Notes under the pieces: model-generated
Database searches by the model: none
The model's input: only the letters and a program-made list of their open reading frames with translations
Told to the model about the DNA's origin: nothing
Program-made: the position numbers and the translations under genes
Source: Strigamia acuminata
Taxonomy: Eukaryota > Arthropoda > Chilopoda > Geophilomorpha > Linotaeniidae
Assembly (NCBI GenBank): GCA_949358305.1
Contig: OX442323.1
Coordinates: 6,696,001 to 6,760,000, forward strand
DNA length: 64,000 nucleotides
Direction of reading: 5' to 3'
Shown: piece by piece, positions 24,636 through 38,600 of the stretch
How positions within the stretch are numbered: the first letter of the stretch is position 1
Layout of the letters: the number at the start of each line of letters is the position of its first letter

Positions 24636-25047
24636 AGTTTTTGAGGTATTCCGTCCAGTTTCAGCTTGTATTTCTGCGTCGGCGAAAAATTCGAATGACT
24701 TTTTTAGGTTTTCAGAGTAGTTTCAGCTTGTATTTCTGCGTGAGCGATAAATTCGGATGAGTTTTTGAGGTATTCATTGCAATTTCAGCTTTTATTTGTG
24801 CGTGGGCGATAAATTCGGATGCCTTTTTTGGGTATTCAGAGTAGTTTAAGCTTGTATTTGTGCTTGGGCGAAAATTCGGATGCCTTTTTTGGGTATTCAG
24901 AGTAGTTTCAGCTTGTATTTCTGCGTGGGCGATAAATTCGGATGACTTTTTTAAGTTTTCAGTGCAATTTCAGCTTGTATTTCTGCGTGAGCGATAAATT
25001 CGGATGAGTTTTTGAGGTATTCATTGCAATTTCAGCTTTTATTTGTG
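24636..25047 (+). repeat. 61-bp satellite block between the 11-bp arrays
   Basis: About six diverged monomers of the 21455-24125 family, here in the order A, B and hybrid forms with GAGTTTTTGAGGTATTC. The join to the neighbouring 11-bp arrays is abrupt, through GTTACC on the left copy boundaries. Confidence 0.9.
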
Positions 25048-25517
25048 AGTTACCTTAGGTTAGGTTAGGTTAGGTTAGTGTTAGGTTAGTGTTAGGTTAG
25101 TGTTAGGTTAGTGTTAGGTTAGTGTTAGGTTAGTGTTAGGTTAGTGTTAGGTTAGTGGTTGGTTAGTGTTAGGTTAAGGTTAGGTTAGGGTCAGGTTAGT
25201 GTTAGGTTAGTGTTAGGTTAGTGGTTGGATAGTGTTAGGTTAAGGTTAGGTTAGTGTTAGGTTAGTGTTAGGTTAGTGTTAGGTTAGTGTTAGGTTAGTG
25301 TTAGGTTAGTGTTAGGTTAGTGTTAGGTTAGTGTTAGGTTAGTGTTAGGTTAGTGTTAGGTTAGTGGTTGGTTAGTGTTAGGTTAAGGTTAGGTTAGGGT
25401 CAGGTTAGTGTTAGGTTAGTGTTAGGTTAGTGTTAGGTTAGTGTTAGGTTAGTGTTAGGTTAGTGTTAGGTTAGTGGTTGGTTAGTGTTAGGTTAAGGTT
25501 AGGTTAGGGTCAGGTTT
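25048..25517 (+). repeat. Second 11-bp minisatellite array, with variants
   Basis: The same 11-bp unit as at 24126-24635 but interspersed with a larger pattern containing GGTTGGTTAGTG, GGTTAAGG and GGGTCAGG, repeated two or three times. It ends in GTCAGGTTT, the left target duplication of the inserted element at 25518. Confidence 0.92.
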
Positions 25518-27575
25518 ACCGGGCTGAAGTTGGCAGACCATTCGATTCGCCCATCTAGGGGCAGGACGGAACCCATTGTTAAAATGTAAAACATGTCCCA
25601 AACGTAAAATACTCGAGTCCACAGCACCATTCATGGTGCATAGGGTAAATCACACTCGTAGACACCGAATTTCTAAGTTTCAAATCGTTTCGACGAGCCG
25701 TTTTCGAGATATGGCCGTTTTTCGGCCAGCAGACTATTCAAAAACTCCTTAAAAGTGTCACTGATGAATAAATACTCGAGTCCACAGCACCATTCATGGT
25801 GCATAGGGTAAATCACACTCGTAGACACCGAATTACCAAGTTTCAAATCATTTAGACGAGCCGTTTTCAAGATATGGCCGTTTTTCGGCCAGCAGACTAT
25901 TCAAAAACTCCTTAAAAGTGTCACCGATGAATAAATACTCGAGTCCACAGCACCATTCATGGTGCATAGGGTAAATCACACTCGTAGACACCGAATTTCA
26001 AACTTTCAAATCGTTTCCACAAGCCGTTTTCGAGATATGGCCGTTTTTCGGCCAGCAGACTATTCAAAAACTCCTTAAAAGTGTCACTGATGAATAAATA
26101 CTCGAGTCCACAGCACCATTCATGGTGCATAGGGTAAATCACACTCGTAGACACCGAATTACCAAGTTTCAAATCATTTAGACGAGCCGTTTTCGAGATA
26201 TGGCCGTTTTTCGGCCAGCAGACTATTCAAAAACTCCTTAAAAGTGTCACCGTAAAAATTAATGCAGAAGATTTGGATTTGTGCCAAGAAGTATGGAAAA
26301 AAACTAAAAGCACAAAGTCAAAATATTATTCTGCACAATCTAAATTGAATATGCATCCAACTTTAGGTACAGACATTTTCATTCCAATTCCTTGGTCTGG
26401 CTCTCTTACTGCGGACAATAAAAAAATTGAACTGACCAACACATGTCCAATGGATGGATTAATAGCAGTTGTAAACTTTGCAATAAATATTGATGTTGAC
26501 GTAAAAACATTTTTTTCATCATCAAATAACAATGCAGCAGTAGTAATACTACAAATGAATCAGTTATTATCAAATAAAGAATTTAATCAAGCTAGACTGC
26601 TCTGGATAACTAACATATTAAATCGTACAATCCCAGATAATGGTATTATAGACTGCTTTGGTTCTGAAGGAGAATGTTTTGTTGATTTATATGAAAAAGC
26701 ATTTCAGGTAAGAGAGCTTAAAAAAATATGTTCTATTGATAATTCACACAATTGAAATATCACAAGATCATGGGATACTTTTGTATTCTCAACGCACAAC
26801 AAATTTAATGTGGATTAGAGATTATGATGAGCCTTGCAAAACATCTAATTGCGTAGACACTTCCAAATGTACCAAACAATTCATACGATCATGCCCTGTT
26901 TTAATATTTTCATATGGTATTAAAACAACAAAACTCAAAGACATACCAACTAAATTTAAAGTAGGTAACGATAGGTATGAAATATTAGCAGTAACATTTA
27001 GACAATCTGGAGGAATTGGTCATTTTGTTTGCATTGTTAGAATAGGAGAAAAGTGGTTTTTATATGATGGCATGAAAAAAGAACTGACAATTTTTGATGA
27101 AATACCAGACAATTATCATATTAATTGTGACATAATGATTAAAAAGAAATGACATCACCAAACCAAACAAAAAAAAACCTAAACATTTTTTACTTGTCTG
27201 CTGGCCGAAAAACGGCCATATCTCGAAAACGGCTTGTGGAAACGATTTGAAAGTTTGAAATTCGGTGTCTACGAGTGTGATTTACCCTATGCACCATGAA
27301 TGGTGCTGTGGACTCGAGTATTTATTCATCGGTGACACTTTTAAGGAGTTTTTGAATAGTCTGCTGGCCGAAAAACGGCCATATCTCGAAAACGGCTCGT
27401 CGAAACGATTTGAAACTTAGAAATTCGGTGTATACGAGTGTGATTTACTCTATGCACCATGAATGGTGCTGTGGACTCGAGTATTTTACGTTTGGGACAT
27501 GTTTTACATTTTAACAATAGGTTCCGTCCTGCCCCTAGATGGGCGAATCGAATGGTCTGCCAACTTCAGCCCGGT
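25518..27575. mobile_element. 2,058-bp inverted-repeat DNA element with 9-bp target duplication
   Basis: The ends are ACCGGGCTGAAGTTGGCA and its exact reverse complement. GTCAGGTTT occurs immediately outside both ends (25509-25517 and 27576-27584), and the right flank continues as GAGTTTTTGAGGTATTCC, just as in the undisturbed array at 24630. The outer 100 or so bases of the two termini match with about one difference. Inside each terminus is a tandem repeat of about 163 bp containing CTCGAGTCCACAGCACCATT and a GGCCGTTTTTCGGCC palindrome, with four copies on the left (to 26250) and about two on the right (from 27195). A 9-bp duplication suits Mutator-like elements; no transposase is present, so the class is inferred. 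Confidence 0.88.
26252..27152 (+). pseudogene. Papain-fold (USP/USPL1-like) cysteine protease fragment carried by the element
   Basis: Two frames together look like the core of a ubiquitin/SUMO-type cysteine protease. The first (open through 26252-26755, no ATG near its start) has NTCPMDGLIA, a possible catalytic-cysteine box with Cys at codon 26444-26446. The second (26712-27152) has four spaced cysteines reminiscent of a zinc finger (about 26836-26905), then GGIGHFVCIVR with His at 27021-27023 and KWFLYDG with Asp at 27066-27068, the usual spacing of a His/Asp box. The frames overlap but are offset by one base near 26709-26755. A GTAAGA donor sits at 26708, but no acceptor I found restores phase, so I favour a frameshift. 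Family assignment rests on these motifs only. No start codon and no transposase partner. Confidence 0.5.
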
Positions 27576-27584
27576 GTCAGGTTT

Positions 27585-27766
27585 GAGTTTTTGAGGTATT
27601 CCGTCCAGTTTCAGCTTGTACAGTATTTGTGCGTGGGGGATAAATTCGGATGGCTTTTTTAGATAGGTATTCATTGCAATTTCAGCTTTTATTTGTGCGT
27701 GGGCGATTAATTCGGATGACTTTTTTAGGTATTCAGAGTAGTTTAAGCTTGTATTTCTGCGTGAGC
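27585..27766 (+). repeat. Last block of the 61-bp satellite
   Basis: About three diverged monomers continue the satellite after the inserted element. One carries a short insertion (GTACAGTATTTG). Confidence 0.85.
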
Positions 27767-27805
27767 GCGAATTTAAACCGTAGAATTTTTTTCGAAGACC
27801 AGGCA
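27767..27805 (+). pseudogene. Degenerate copy of the start of CDK5RAP1 exon 1
   Basis: These 39 bases resemble 28020-28057, inside the first coding exon of CDK5RAP1, at roughly 30 positions. The translated core NLNRRIF compares with NLSRRIF in the gene, with mostly third-base changes, and then the frame shifts. It sits exactly where the satellite ends, 215 bp before the gene start. It could be chance over so short a length. Confidence 0.35.
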
Positions 27806-28004
27806 TTGAATGCACGCTGCATATAATATCCTGACCTCTCGTCCACTCACTTTCGCAGTACCAACAATGAATAAATAAATCCAATAGTACAAAATTCCAA
27901 AATTGTACCTCTGAAAAATAAAAAATAAATTCATCTCGCGTGATCTCAGTCTTGTTGGCGTTGCATACACTAAAGGCTTTCCATACGTTTGAAAAAAGTT
28001 GAAG

Positions 28005-30380
28005 ATGGCTATAAATGTGGTGAATTTGAGCCGTCGAATTTTCTCAAAGACTAGGCACAAATGCATTTTTCATCCTCTAAATTGGTGGAGAAATGTCGCA
28101 ACGTTTGGCGCTAGAACGTTACCAGAATCCGACATCGGACAGAACGGAACGAGCAAATTAAAAGACGGTCCATCTTTACAGCATTTTATTTCTAATCCAA
28201 ATGTGTACAAGAAATCAGTTAATAACGAATATAAAACTGAAAAACATCCATATCTTGACGAAAGTGATGTTGATGGCGGAGGCCGGAAAGGTTGTTTAAA
28301 TTTTATGGAAATAAATTGTATCAATTAATTATTTTTATTTTATTTCCAGTGTTTATAAAGACCTATGGATGTCAAATGAACGTAAACGACACGGAAATTG
28401 TTTGGTCTATTCTTGAGAAAAATGGATTCACGAAATCTGATGAAATGTCGGATGTAATTCTGATTTTTTTTCACGATAATTCGAATAATTTAAAATAATT
28501 TTCACAGTCGGACGTGATTTTATTAATGACATGTGCAATTCGCGAAGGAGCCGAGACGAAAATTTGGAATATTCTCGATCATCTTCGAGCAATAAAACGG
28601 AAACGAGAAACGGATTTGAGTAAACATCCTTTAAAAATTGGCATTTTAGGTAATGAATTAGAATTTAGCAACGAATTCTATCCCAGAATTACATCATTAA
28701 AATTTCAGGCTGTATGGCAGAACGGCTGAAGCATAAATTAATAGAAAAAGAGAAAATGGTCGATTTGGTCGCAGGTCCTGATAGCTACAGAGATTTACCG
28801 AGAATGTTGGCTTTGACTCACTCCGGACAAGTTGCGAGTAACACAAATTTTTATTTTAGTCACAAAATATCGTCAATTGTAAATTTTTTTGTGTTTTTAG
28901 TAAACGTGTTGCTTTCGATGGACGAAACTTACGCCGACATTATACCCGTTCAACTTAACCAGAAATCACCGAGCGCTTTTGTGTAGTGTTATTATTATTT
29001 TTTTTAATTTATTGGATAAACTAAACAAAATTGTATTTTTAGTTCAATCATGCGCGGTTGTGACAACATGTGCAGTTATTGCATCGTTCCTTTCACTCGC
29101 GGCAAAGAAAGAAGTCGTTCGATCGACACGATCGTCGACGAAGTCAAATATTTAAGCGACAAAGTAATTAAATATCGTTGAAATCGGACAAATAAACATT
29201 GAAAAATCATTTTAATTTGCAGGGAATTAAAGAAGTGACACTTTTAGGCCAAAATGTGAACAGTTATGCGGACAAATCGCAAGAAATTCATCCCAGTTTG
29301 ACGAGTAACGAAAGCACGCGTTTAAGCAAAGGATTCACGACCGTTTACCGACCGAGAAAAGGCGGTTTGAGGTTCGCCGATTTGCTGGACAAAGTGTCGC
29401 TCGTGAACCCGGAAATGAGAATTCGCTTCACGTCGCCACATCCGAAGGATTTTCCCGACGAAGTCTTGTATTTGATTCGCGAGCGGGCAAACATTTGCAA
29501 TCAAATTCATTTGCCGGCTCAAGCTGGAAATTCACGAATTTTAGAACTGATGCAACGAGGGTACACGAGAGAGTCGTATTTGGAATTAGTCGATCATATT
29601 CGATCGATTTTACCCGGTAAAAACAAAAATTAATTAATTATTTAGTTAATTTATTAATTTTTGCAATAGGGGTTGCTTTAAATAGCGATTTCATCTGCGG
29701 TTTCTGCAGTGAAACGGAAGAAGAATTTGAAGAAACGTTGTCGTTAATTGAGACTGTGAAATACAATTTTGCGTATGTTTTTGCGTACAGCATGAGAGAT
29801 GTAAGAACGACGGAGTTAATACAAATAATTGTTTGTTAATGTTTTGTTGTTTTTGCTAAGAAAACTCGGGCTTTTCATCGGTTGAAAGACGACGTTTCAC
29901 CCGAAGTCAAAACGAAGAGACTCGAACGTTTGGCGCAAACATTTAGGAAAGAATCATTATTTTTAAATCGTGAACAAATTGGATCCATTCACCTCATTCT
30001 AATTGAGGGAGTAAGAAGAAAAATATGAAATAAAATTTTTAAAAAAGTCAATTTTTTTTATTAAATAAATTTTACTTTTAGGAGAGCAAGCGCTCTAGTG
30101 ATCATTTATCCGGACGAAACGATGGGAATACCAAAGTCATCATCGCTAATGAGGAAATAGCAATTAATAACATTGAAAATACAAAACGGAGAATTGCAGT
30201 TGGAGATTACGTCGCCGTAAAGGTCGAATTTTGTAAATAGGTTGTGCAATTGTGCAAACTAACGAGAAAAAATTGAAATTACAGATAACAGATGCAACTT
30301 CGCAAGTGCTTAAAGGAATCCCATTGTACCATTCATCAATTTGCGACTTTAAAAACCAAAAATTATCAACCCCGATGTAA
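28005..30380 (+). CDS. CDK5RAP1: CDK5RAP1, mitochondrial tRNA methylthiotransferase
   Basis: Join of 11 exons: 28005-28290, 28350-28453, 28508-28649, 28709-28837, 28901-28982, 29043-29163, 29223-29616, 29670-29800, 29861-30010, 30082-30222, 30285-30380; all phases agree, giving 591 aa (human about 601). Family members use two Fe-S clusters and S-adenosylmethionine to add a methylthio group to N6-isopentenyl-A37 of mitochondrial tRNAs. The N-terminal UPF0004 domain has cluster cysteines in KTYGCQMN (C103), LMTCAI (C139) and ILGCMAE (C179); the radical-SAM motif CDNMCSYC gives C254, C258 and C261; a TRAM-like domain ends the protein. The first 20 residues are basic and amphipathic, fitting mitochondrial import. 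The ten introns are only 53-71 bp. The ATG at 28005 is the first that leads into the conserved frame. The next gene starts 285 bp downstream on the same strand. Confidence 0.95.
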
Positions 30381-30511
30381 TTTTTGTATAAAAATAACAA
30401 ATCTATTCGCGACCTATTTAAACAATCATTTATTTATCGATTATTTCACGTATTCTAATTGTAAAATGTAAAAAGCAACTGATTTTTACTATCCTCGATT
30501 ATGCAAGTGCT

Positions 30512-30517
30512 AATAAA
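30512..30517 (+). terminator. Candidate poly(A) signal of CDK5RAP1
   Basis: AATAAA 132 bp after the CDK5RAP1 stop and before the CCDC28 start; the first canonical hexamer I found on this strand after the stop. Confidence 0.5.
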
Positions 30518-30664
30518 CTGGCATCCATTGTCCGTCTGGTGGCAAAAGTTGAAACTACCTCGCAGTTAAATGGTGCCATCTTAAAATAAACAAATTCGTC
30601 GTGTTCAGAATACAGAGAGGATTTTCATTCGAGCGGATGGATCGCATTTACAACCGTCGCCATC

Positions 30665-31934
<1,270 letters not shown>

Positions 31935-31943
31935 CATCCCGTA

Positions 31944-32140
31944 AACAAAACAAAGTGCTCAAACGATGCCTTAATTTATAAATAGTTAAAAAACAAAACC
32001 AAAAAAAAATTTTGTAAACCCAATTTATAAATAATAATAATAATATACAACGGCACGAAATGTTGGTTATTGTCTAAAAAGAAGTATCTTCCTCGCCAAT
32101 CAACTTACACTGCGCCACTTCCTCGTGAATATTCAGCATA
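31944..32140 (-). pseudogene. Partial duplicate of the ATE1 last exon and 3' UTR
   Basis: About 200 bp here match 32247-32437, which spans the end and 3' UTR of ATE1. On the minus strand, 32067-32096 encodes ARKILLFRQ and a stop, the same nine residues as the true ATE1 C-terminus but with several synonymous differences (ATA for ATT, CTT for CTC, TTT for TTC, TAA for TAG). Upstream, a net loss of 14 bases shifts the frame relative to the EEVAQ block. The copy begins about 10 bp after the CCDC28 stop, so it is antisense within that gene's 3' UTR. A remnant is likelier than an alternative last exon, because no clear acceptor was found. Confidence 0.7.
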
Positions 32141-32221
32141 GAAGATGAAAGATTAGTATTTCCTGGTAAATATATTTAGATAGCCAAATGATTAACAAAC
32201 AACGGTTTTTTGTAGGTAAAG

Positions 32222-32234
32222 AATAAAATTTATT
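32222..32234. terminator. Palindromic two-way poly(A) signal between CCDC28 and ATE1
   Basis: AATAAAATTTATT reads AATAAA on both strands: 32222-32227 on + (288 bp after the CCDC28 stop) and 32234-32229 on - (121 bp after the ATE1 stop). One short element could end both converging transcripts, which would then overlap at their 3' ends. Confidence 0.6.
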
Positions 32235-32354
32235 TATACACTCGTTAACATAAAACATGTGGCTCCAAAAAACGCCTCAATTTATAAATAATTAAAGAAA
32301 AATAATGTAAACCCAATCTATAAATAATAATAACACAATGGCACGAATTGCTAG

Positions 32355-35082
<2,728 letters not shown>

Positions 35083-35399
35083 TTTTCGTCCAGAAGTAAA
35101 TCGTCGATTATTTGTTTTGGTATACGTAATGGGTGAAGAACGATTCTGATTGGATGACTTTTATCACGTGGGTGTAATTCACAAAATATTTACAAACAAT
35201 TAAAAATTATAAACAAATGGATATATTTGCATGCTTTAAATTAATAGGTATTAATATGAATTTAAAAACACAGGAGCTCGCGTTTAGAAATTAATTTTGT
35301 CGACTCGGAGCGAGCAATCGAAACATCTGGGAAAAACTAAGCGATTTGTGCGGTGAGCGGTCGTGTTATGAACGGCTAACTTCCTCTTGCGATATAAAT
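35083..35399. promoter_or_regulatory. Shared head-to-head promoter region and ARFGEF3 5' exon
   Basis: ATE1 starts leftward at 35082. Rightward, a donor (AAAT/GTAAGT) at 35400 and an acceptor (TTAATTACAG) ending at 35660 define an ARFGEF3 5' UTR intron, so the first ARFGEF3 exon ends at 35399. The roughly 300-bp interval must hold promoters for both genes. No TATA box is placed convincingly for either. The transcription start is unknown. Confidence 0.55.
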
Positions 35400-35666
35400 G
35401 TAAGTTGATCCTTATCGCGCGAAAATAAATAACATAAATTAAAAGATTGATTTACCCTTACTTAATTGTACGTACGGACGGCTCTCTAGGGTCTGGAAAT
35501 CTGTTAGATTTGGTGTGAAATCCGTTTTACGAGCAACATATGTGAGAAAAACAAACACGCGCCGATTTCCGTTAAAATAGCAAAAGTAAACAAAAATCCG
35601 AAAAAAAAAATGGAAAAACAACGAAAAACATATAAAATACAAAATTTAATTTAATTACAGTAATCA

Positions 35667-38600
35667 ATGATGGAGGGTCTGTTGTTGTTACTCGCCAAAG
35701 ATGCATCGGGAAATAAATACACGGCCATTCGCAACGCTGCGCAAGAAGCCAACGGTTGGAATTAAAATGTTTTAAACTTGAAAATCATTTAAAATAAATT
35801 GAAAAAATATATTTTACAGATTTTTTGGAATCACAGCAAGGAACATTACGAGCCCCGCCTCACGAAATGCGGTAGAATTGTGTAAAAATGCAGGAAATCG
35901 GTGATTTTTCATCATTTTTTCATCATTTTTCAGGGAAAAATGTTTGAATGCTTTTCATCAAGCTCTACATTCAAATAGCAATAAACTTGTGACACATGCG
36001 GTCACAGGATTGCAAGTATGGAGCATTGGGAATCAAAATAAATATTTTTTGCTGAATTTTATTTTATTTTTTTAATTTTAGAAGTTGTTACGAGATGATC
36101 GGTTTCAATCGAATTTCGAGTGCGAAAATGAATTGCAATGGCTGCCTTCGCAAATGCTGCACACTGTGGGCGTTATGCAGGTTTATTCCGACGAAGTGCA
36201 AGTTGAAATTCTTAAAGCAAGTTTTTTTTTTCTGTAATTTGCTCGTGATTAAATTGTAATTATTAATTCTTGTTTTAAAAAACAGGTTTTGTTGAATATG
36301 GTTTGCACGAATTGGTGGACGATGAATTCGAAAATGATTCAGCAGATTTTCCAACTGTGTTTGGACAGTTACGCGGAAGGCGGCTCGGCCGTTCGAACTG
36401 CAGCGCAAGCGACGGCCAGTCAAACGTTGAGATCCTTTTGTAATTATCTAGAAGAGGAAGCGAAATGCCAACAAGTAATGCATCGAACCTTTCCTTAAGC
36501 TTAAGTTATTAAATTTTGTGTTTAAAAAAAAAGAAAAATCCATTTCAGCAAACGAGCGGCGAAATCAACGAAGGTATATTACATAAATCGCTTAAAACCG
36601 ATTAAATTAAATTATTTTTACATTTGCAGACGTTTCCAGTTCAATTATAGACGACATTATACCAGTTTTTAATTATCTTTGTAAAAAATTGGACGAATAT
36701 CAACGGTAAAGATGAAAAAATTGAAATTTCTCACGTTTTGGGATCGATATTGTTGTTTATTTTTTAATTTGATCGTTGCAGGGTTCCGCACACGAAAGAC
36801 GGCACACCGCTCGTGTTTCTGTTGGAAGCAATGTCGACCGTCGTCTCGTGTTTGCCGTCTCAAGCCAAAAACAGCGAAAATGTGGTTTTGTTTTTGTGGC
36901 AAAAATTTTGTCCGTCTCTCGTTGCGTTTCTGGGCTCGCCGCGGACGGACAAGAACATCGTTTCGTCGCAAGTGGAGGGCGTCGACATGGGTCGTGGGTC
37001 CGGTTGCTTGGCAACAGCGCCAGGTTTTACCGGCGCCGAAGCTAAAATGGTGTATTGGTAAATTTAATTAAAGATTAAGTTGGTTTAATTTTTTTTTTTT
37101 TAATTTTTTTAAATTATTTTTTCAGCATCGCGGTGAAATTGGTGGAGTTGTTCGGCACGGTCGTTTCGTTACGCCCGGTTCTTGAATCTCTATTCCACCG
37201 AATGCTGCTTTATCCGCCGTCGCAGCACAGACTGGAGGCCATGAAAGCGTTGAAAGAGGTGACGGAATTGTTTGATTATATTTTTAAATTTAATATTTTT
37301 ATTTCAGATTTTGAAAAATGCGGATTTACTTTTGAAATTCTCGGGGCCCATCGAGTCGGAAGAAAACAAGAAAACGTTTTCATCGGATTTGGCCCTTCTT
37401 ACATTGTAGATATGTTTACATTTTTAATTATGGCGTTAAATTAAATGAATTGATTATTTAGATCGATGGATTCCGTGGTCGAGTGCAGTCGTTGCAGCGA
37501 CAACAACGTGCGCTACGAAGCCGTTTGCTGCGTGGTGGCGTTTTTGACCACTTTGGAGGATTTTTGTACGGGCAATAAGTTATCTCAACAGCAAACTGAA
37601 ATTCTCAACAATTTATACAAAGATCTGCCTAGTAGCGATTATAGTGGTCAGTTTAATATTTAAAAAAATATATATTGTTTTTGACATTATTTTTATTTTT
37701 AGGCCCGTTGACTTATCGCTTACGAGAGGAGGAAATAAACAAGAAAAATTCGTGTAAAATCGAAAAAACACCCAAAAGCAAACGCGAAAAACGACGTAGC
37801 AACAAGACATCGACTGCAAGTTCGAGTTGTTTGTCCGATTCGAACGCCGAAGACGATGTTGGCTACCACGGGGACCAGGAAGAAGAAGGAGCGTGTGACG
37901 AAGTAGAAGAAACACGCGACCAAGAAGATGCGAACGACGACGCGATTGAGGAAGCGCCCGTGATCGCAAAAGGCGAGATCTCCAACGGGCACGTGAAAGC
38001 GGACGCGCCGCACGATTACATCCCGATTAAGACGCACGAGAATGACGATTCCGATTCGTCGGGGTCGACCGAGGGCCCCGAAGACGACGATTACGTGGAA
38101 AACGAAAACGAAGTGCGTTAAATCGATTGATTCGTGTTTATATTTGAAATTTTAAACGTTGTTTGTTTAGGTGGACGATTCTTTGGACGAAGCGGTGAAG
38201 AGATTGGTGGAAAAGGAAGCGGCGCGACGAGAAAAGTTGCCGAAAACTCTCCTGGGCGAAGAGACGGGGAAGAAAGAGCGCGAACAGATCGAACGGTTGT
38301 GCGAAGCGCGCAACGAATACGCGCAACTCGAGCGCCACAACAGCCAGCATTTCGCGCAGACGCTTAAGAAACTGCTCCCGCAATACCTCGCGATCAAAAG
38401 CTCGATCGAAGCCGACGAAGCGCTGCAGTCGTTCGCTTCCAAGTACTGCGACGGGATTTACAACCACAACAACGCGTTGTCCAGTCAAAACGAACCGAAT
38501 TTGATGCAGTTCACCATCATCAACGCCGACGGTGTTTACCTGGCCACTTATTCCGCTTTATTATTGAATTTAAAGCTCATCCGCAACGGATACTACCGAG

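Noticed and set aside
36669-37071. Antisense and alternate-frame ORFs over ARFGEF3 exon 8
   Set aside because: Shadows of a G+C-richer coding exon; no family resemblance.
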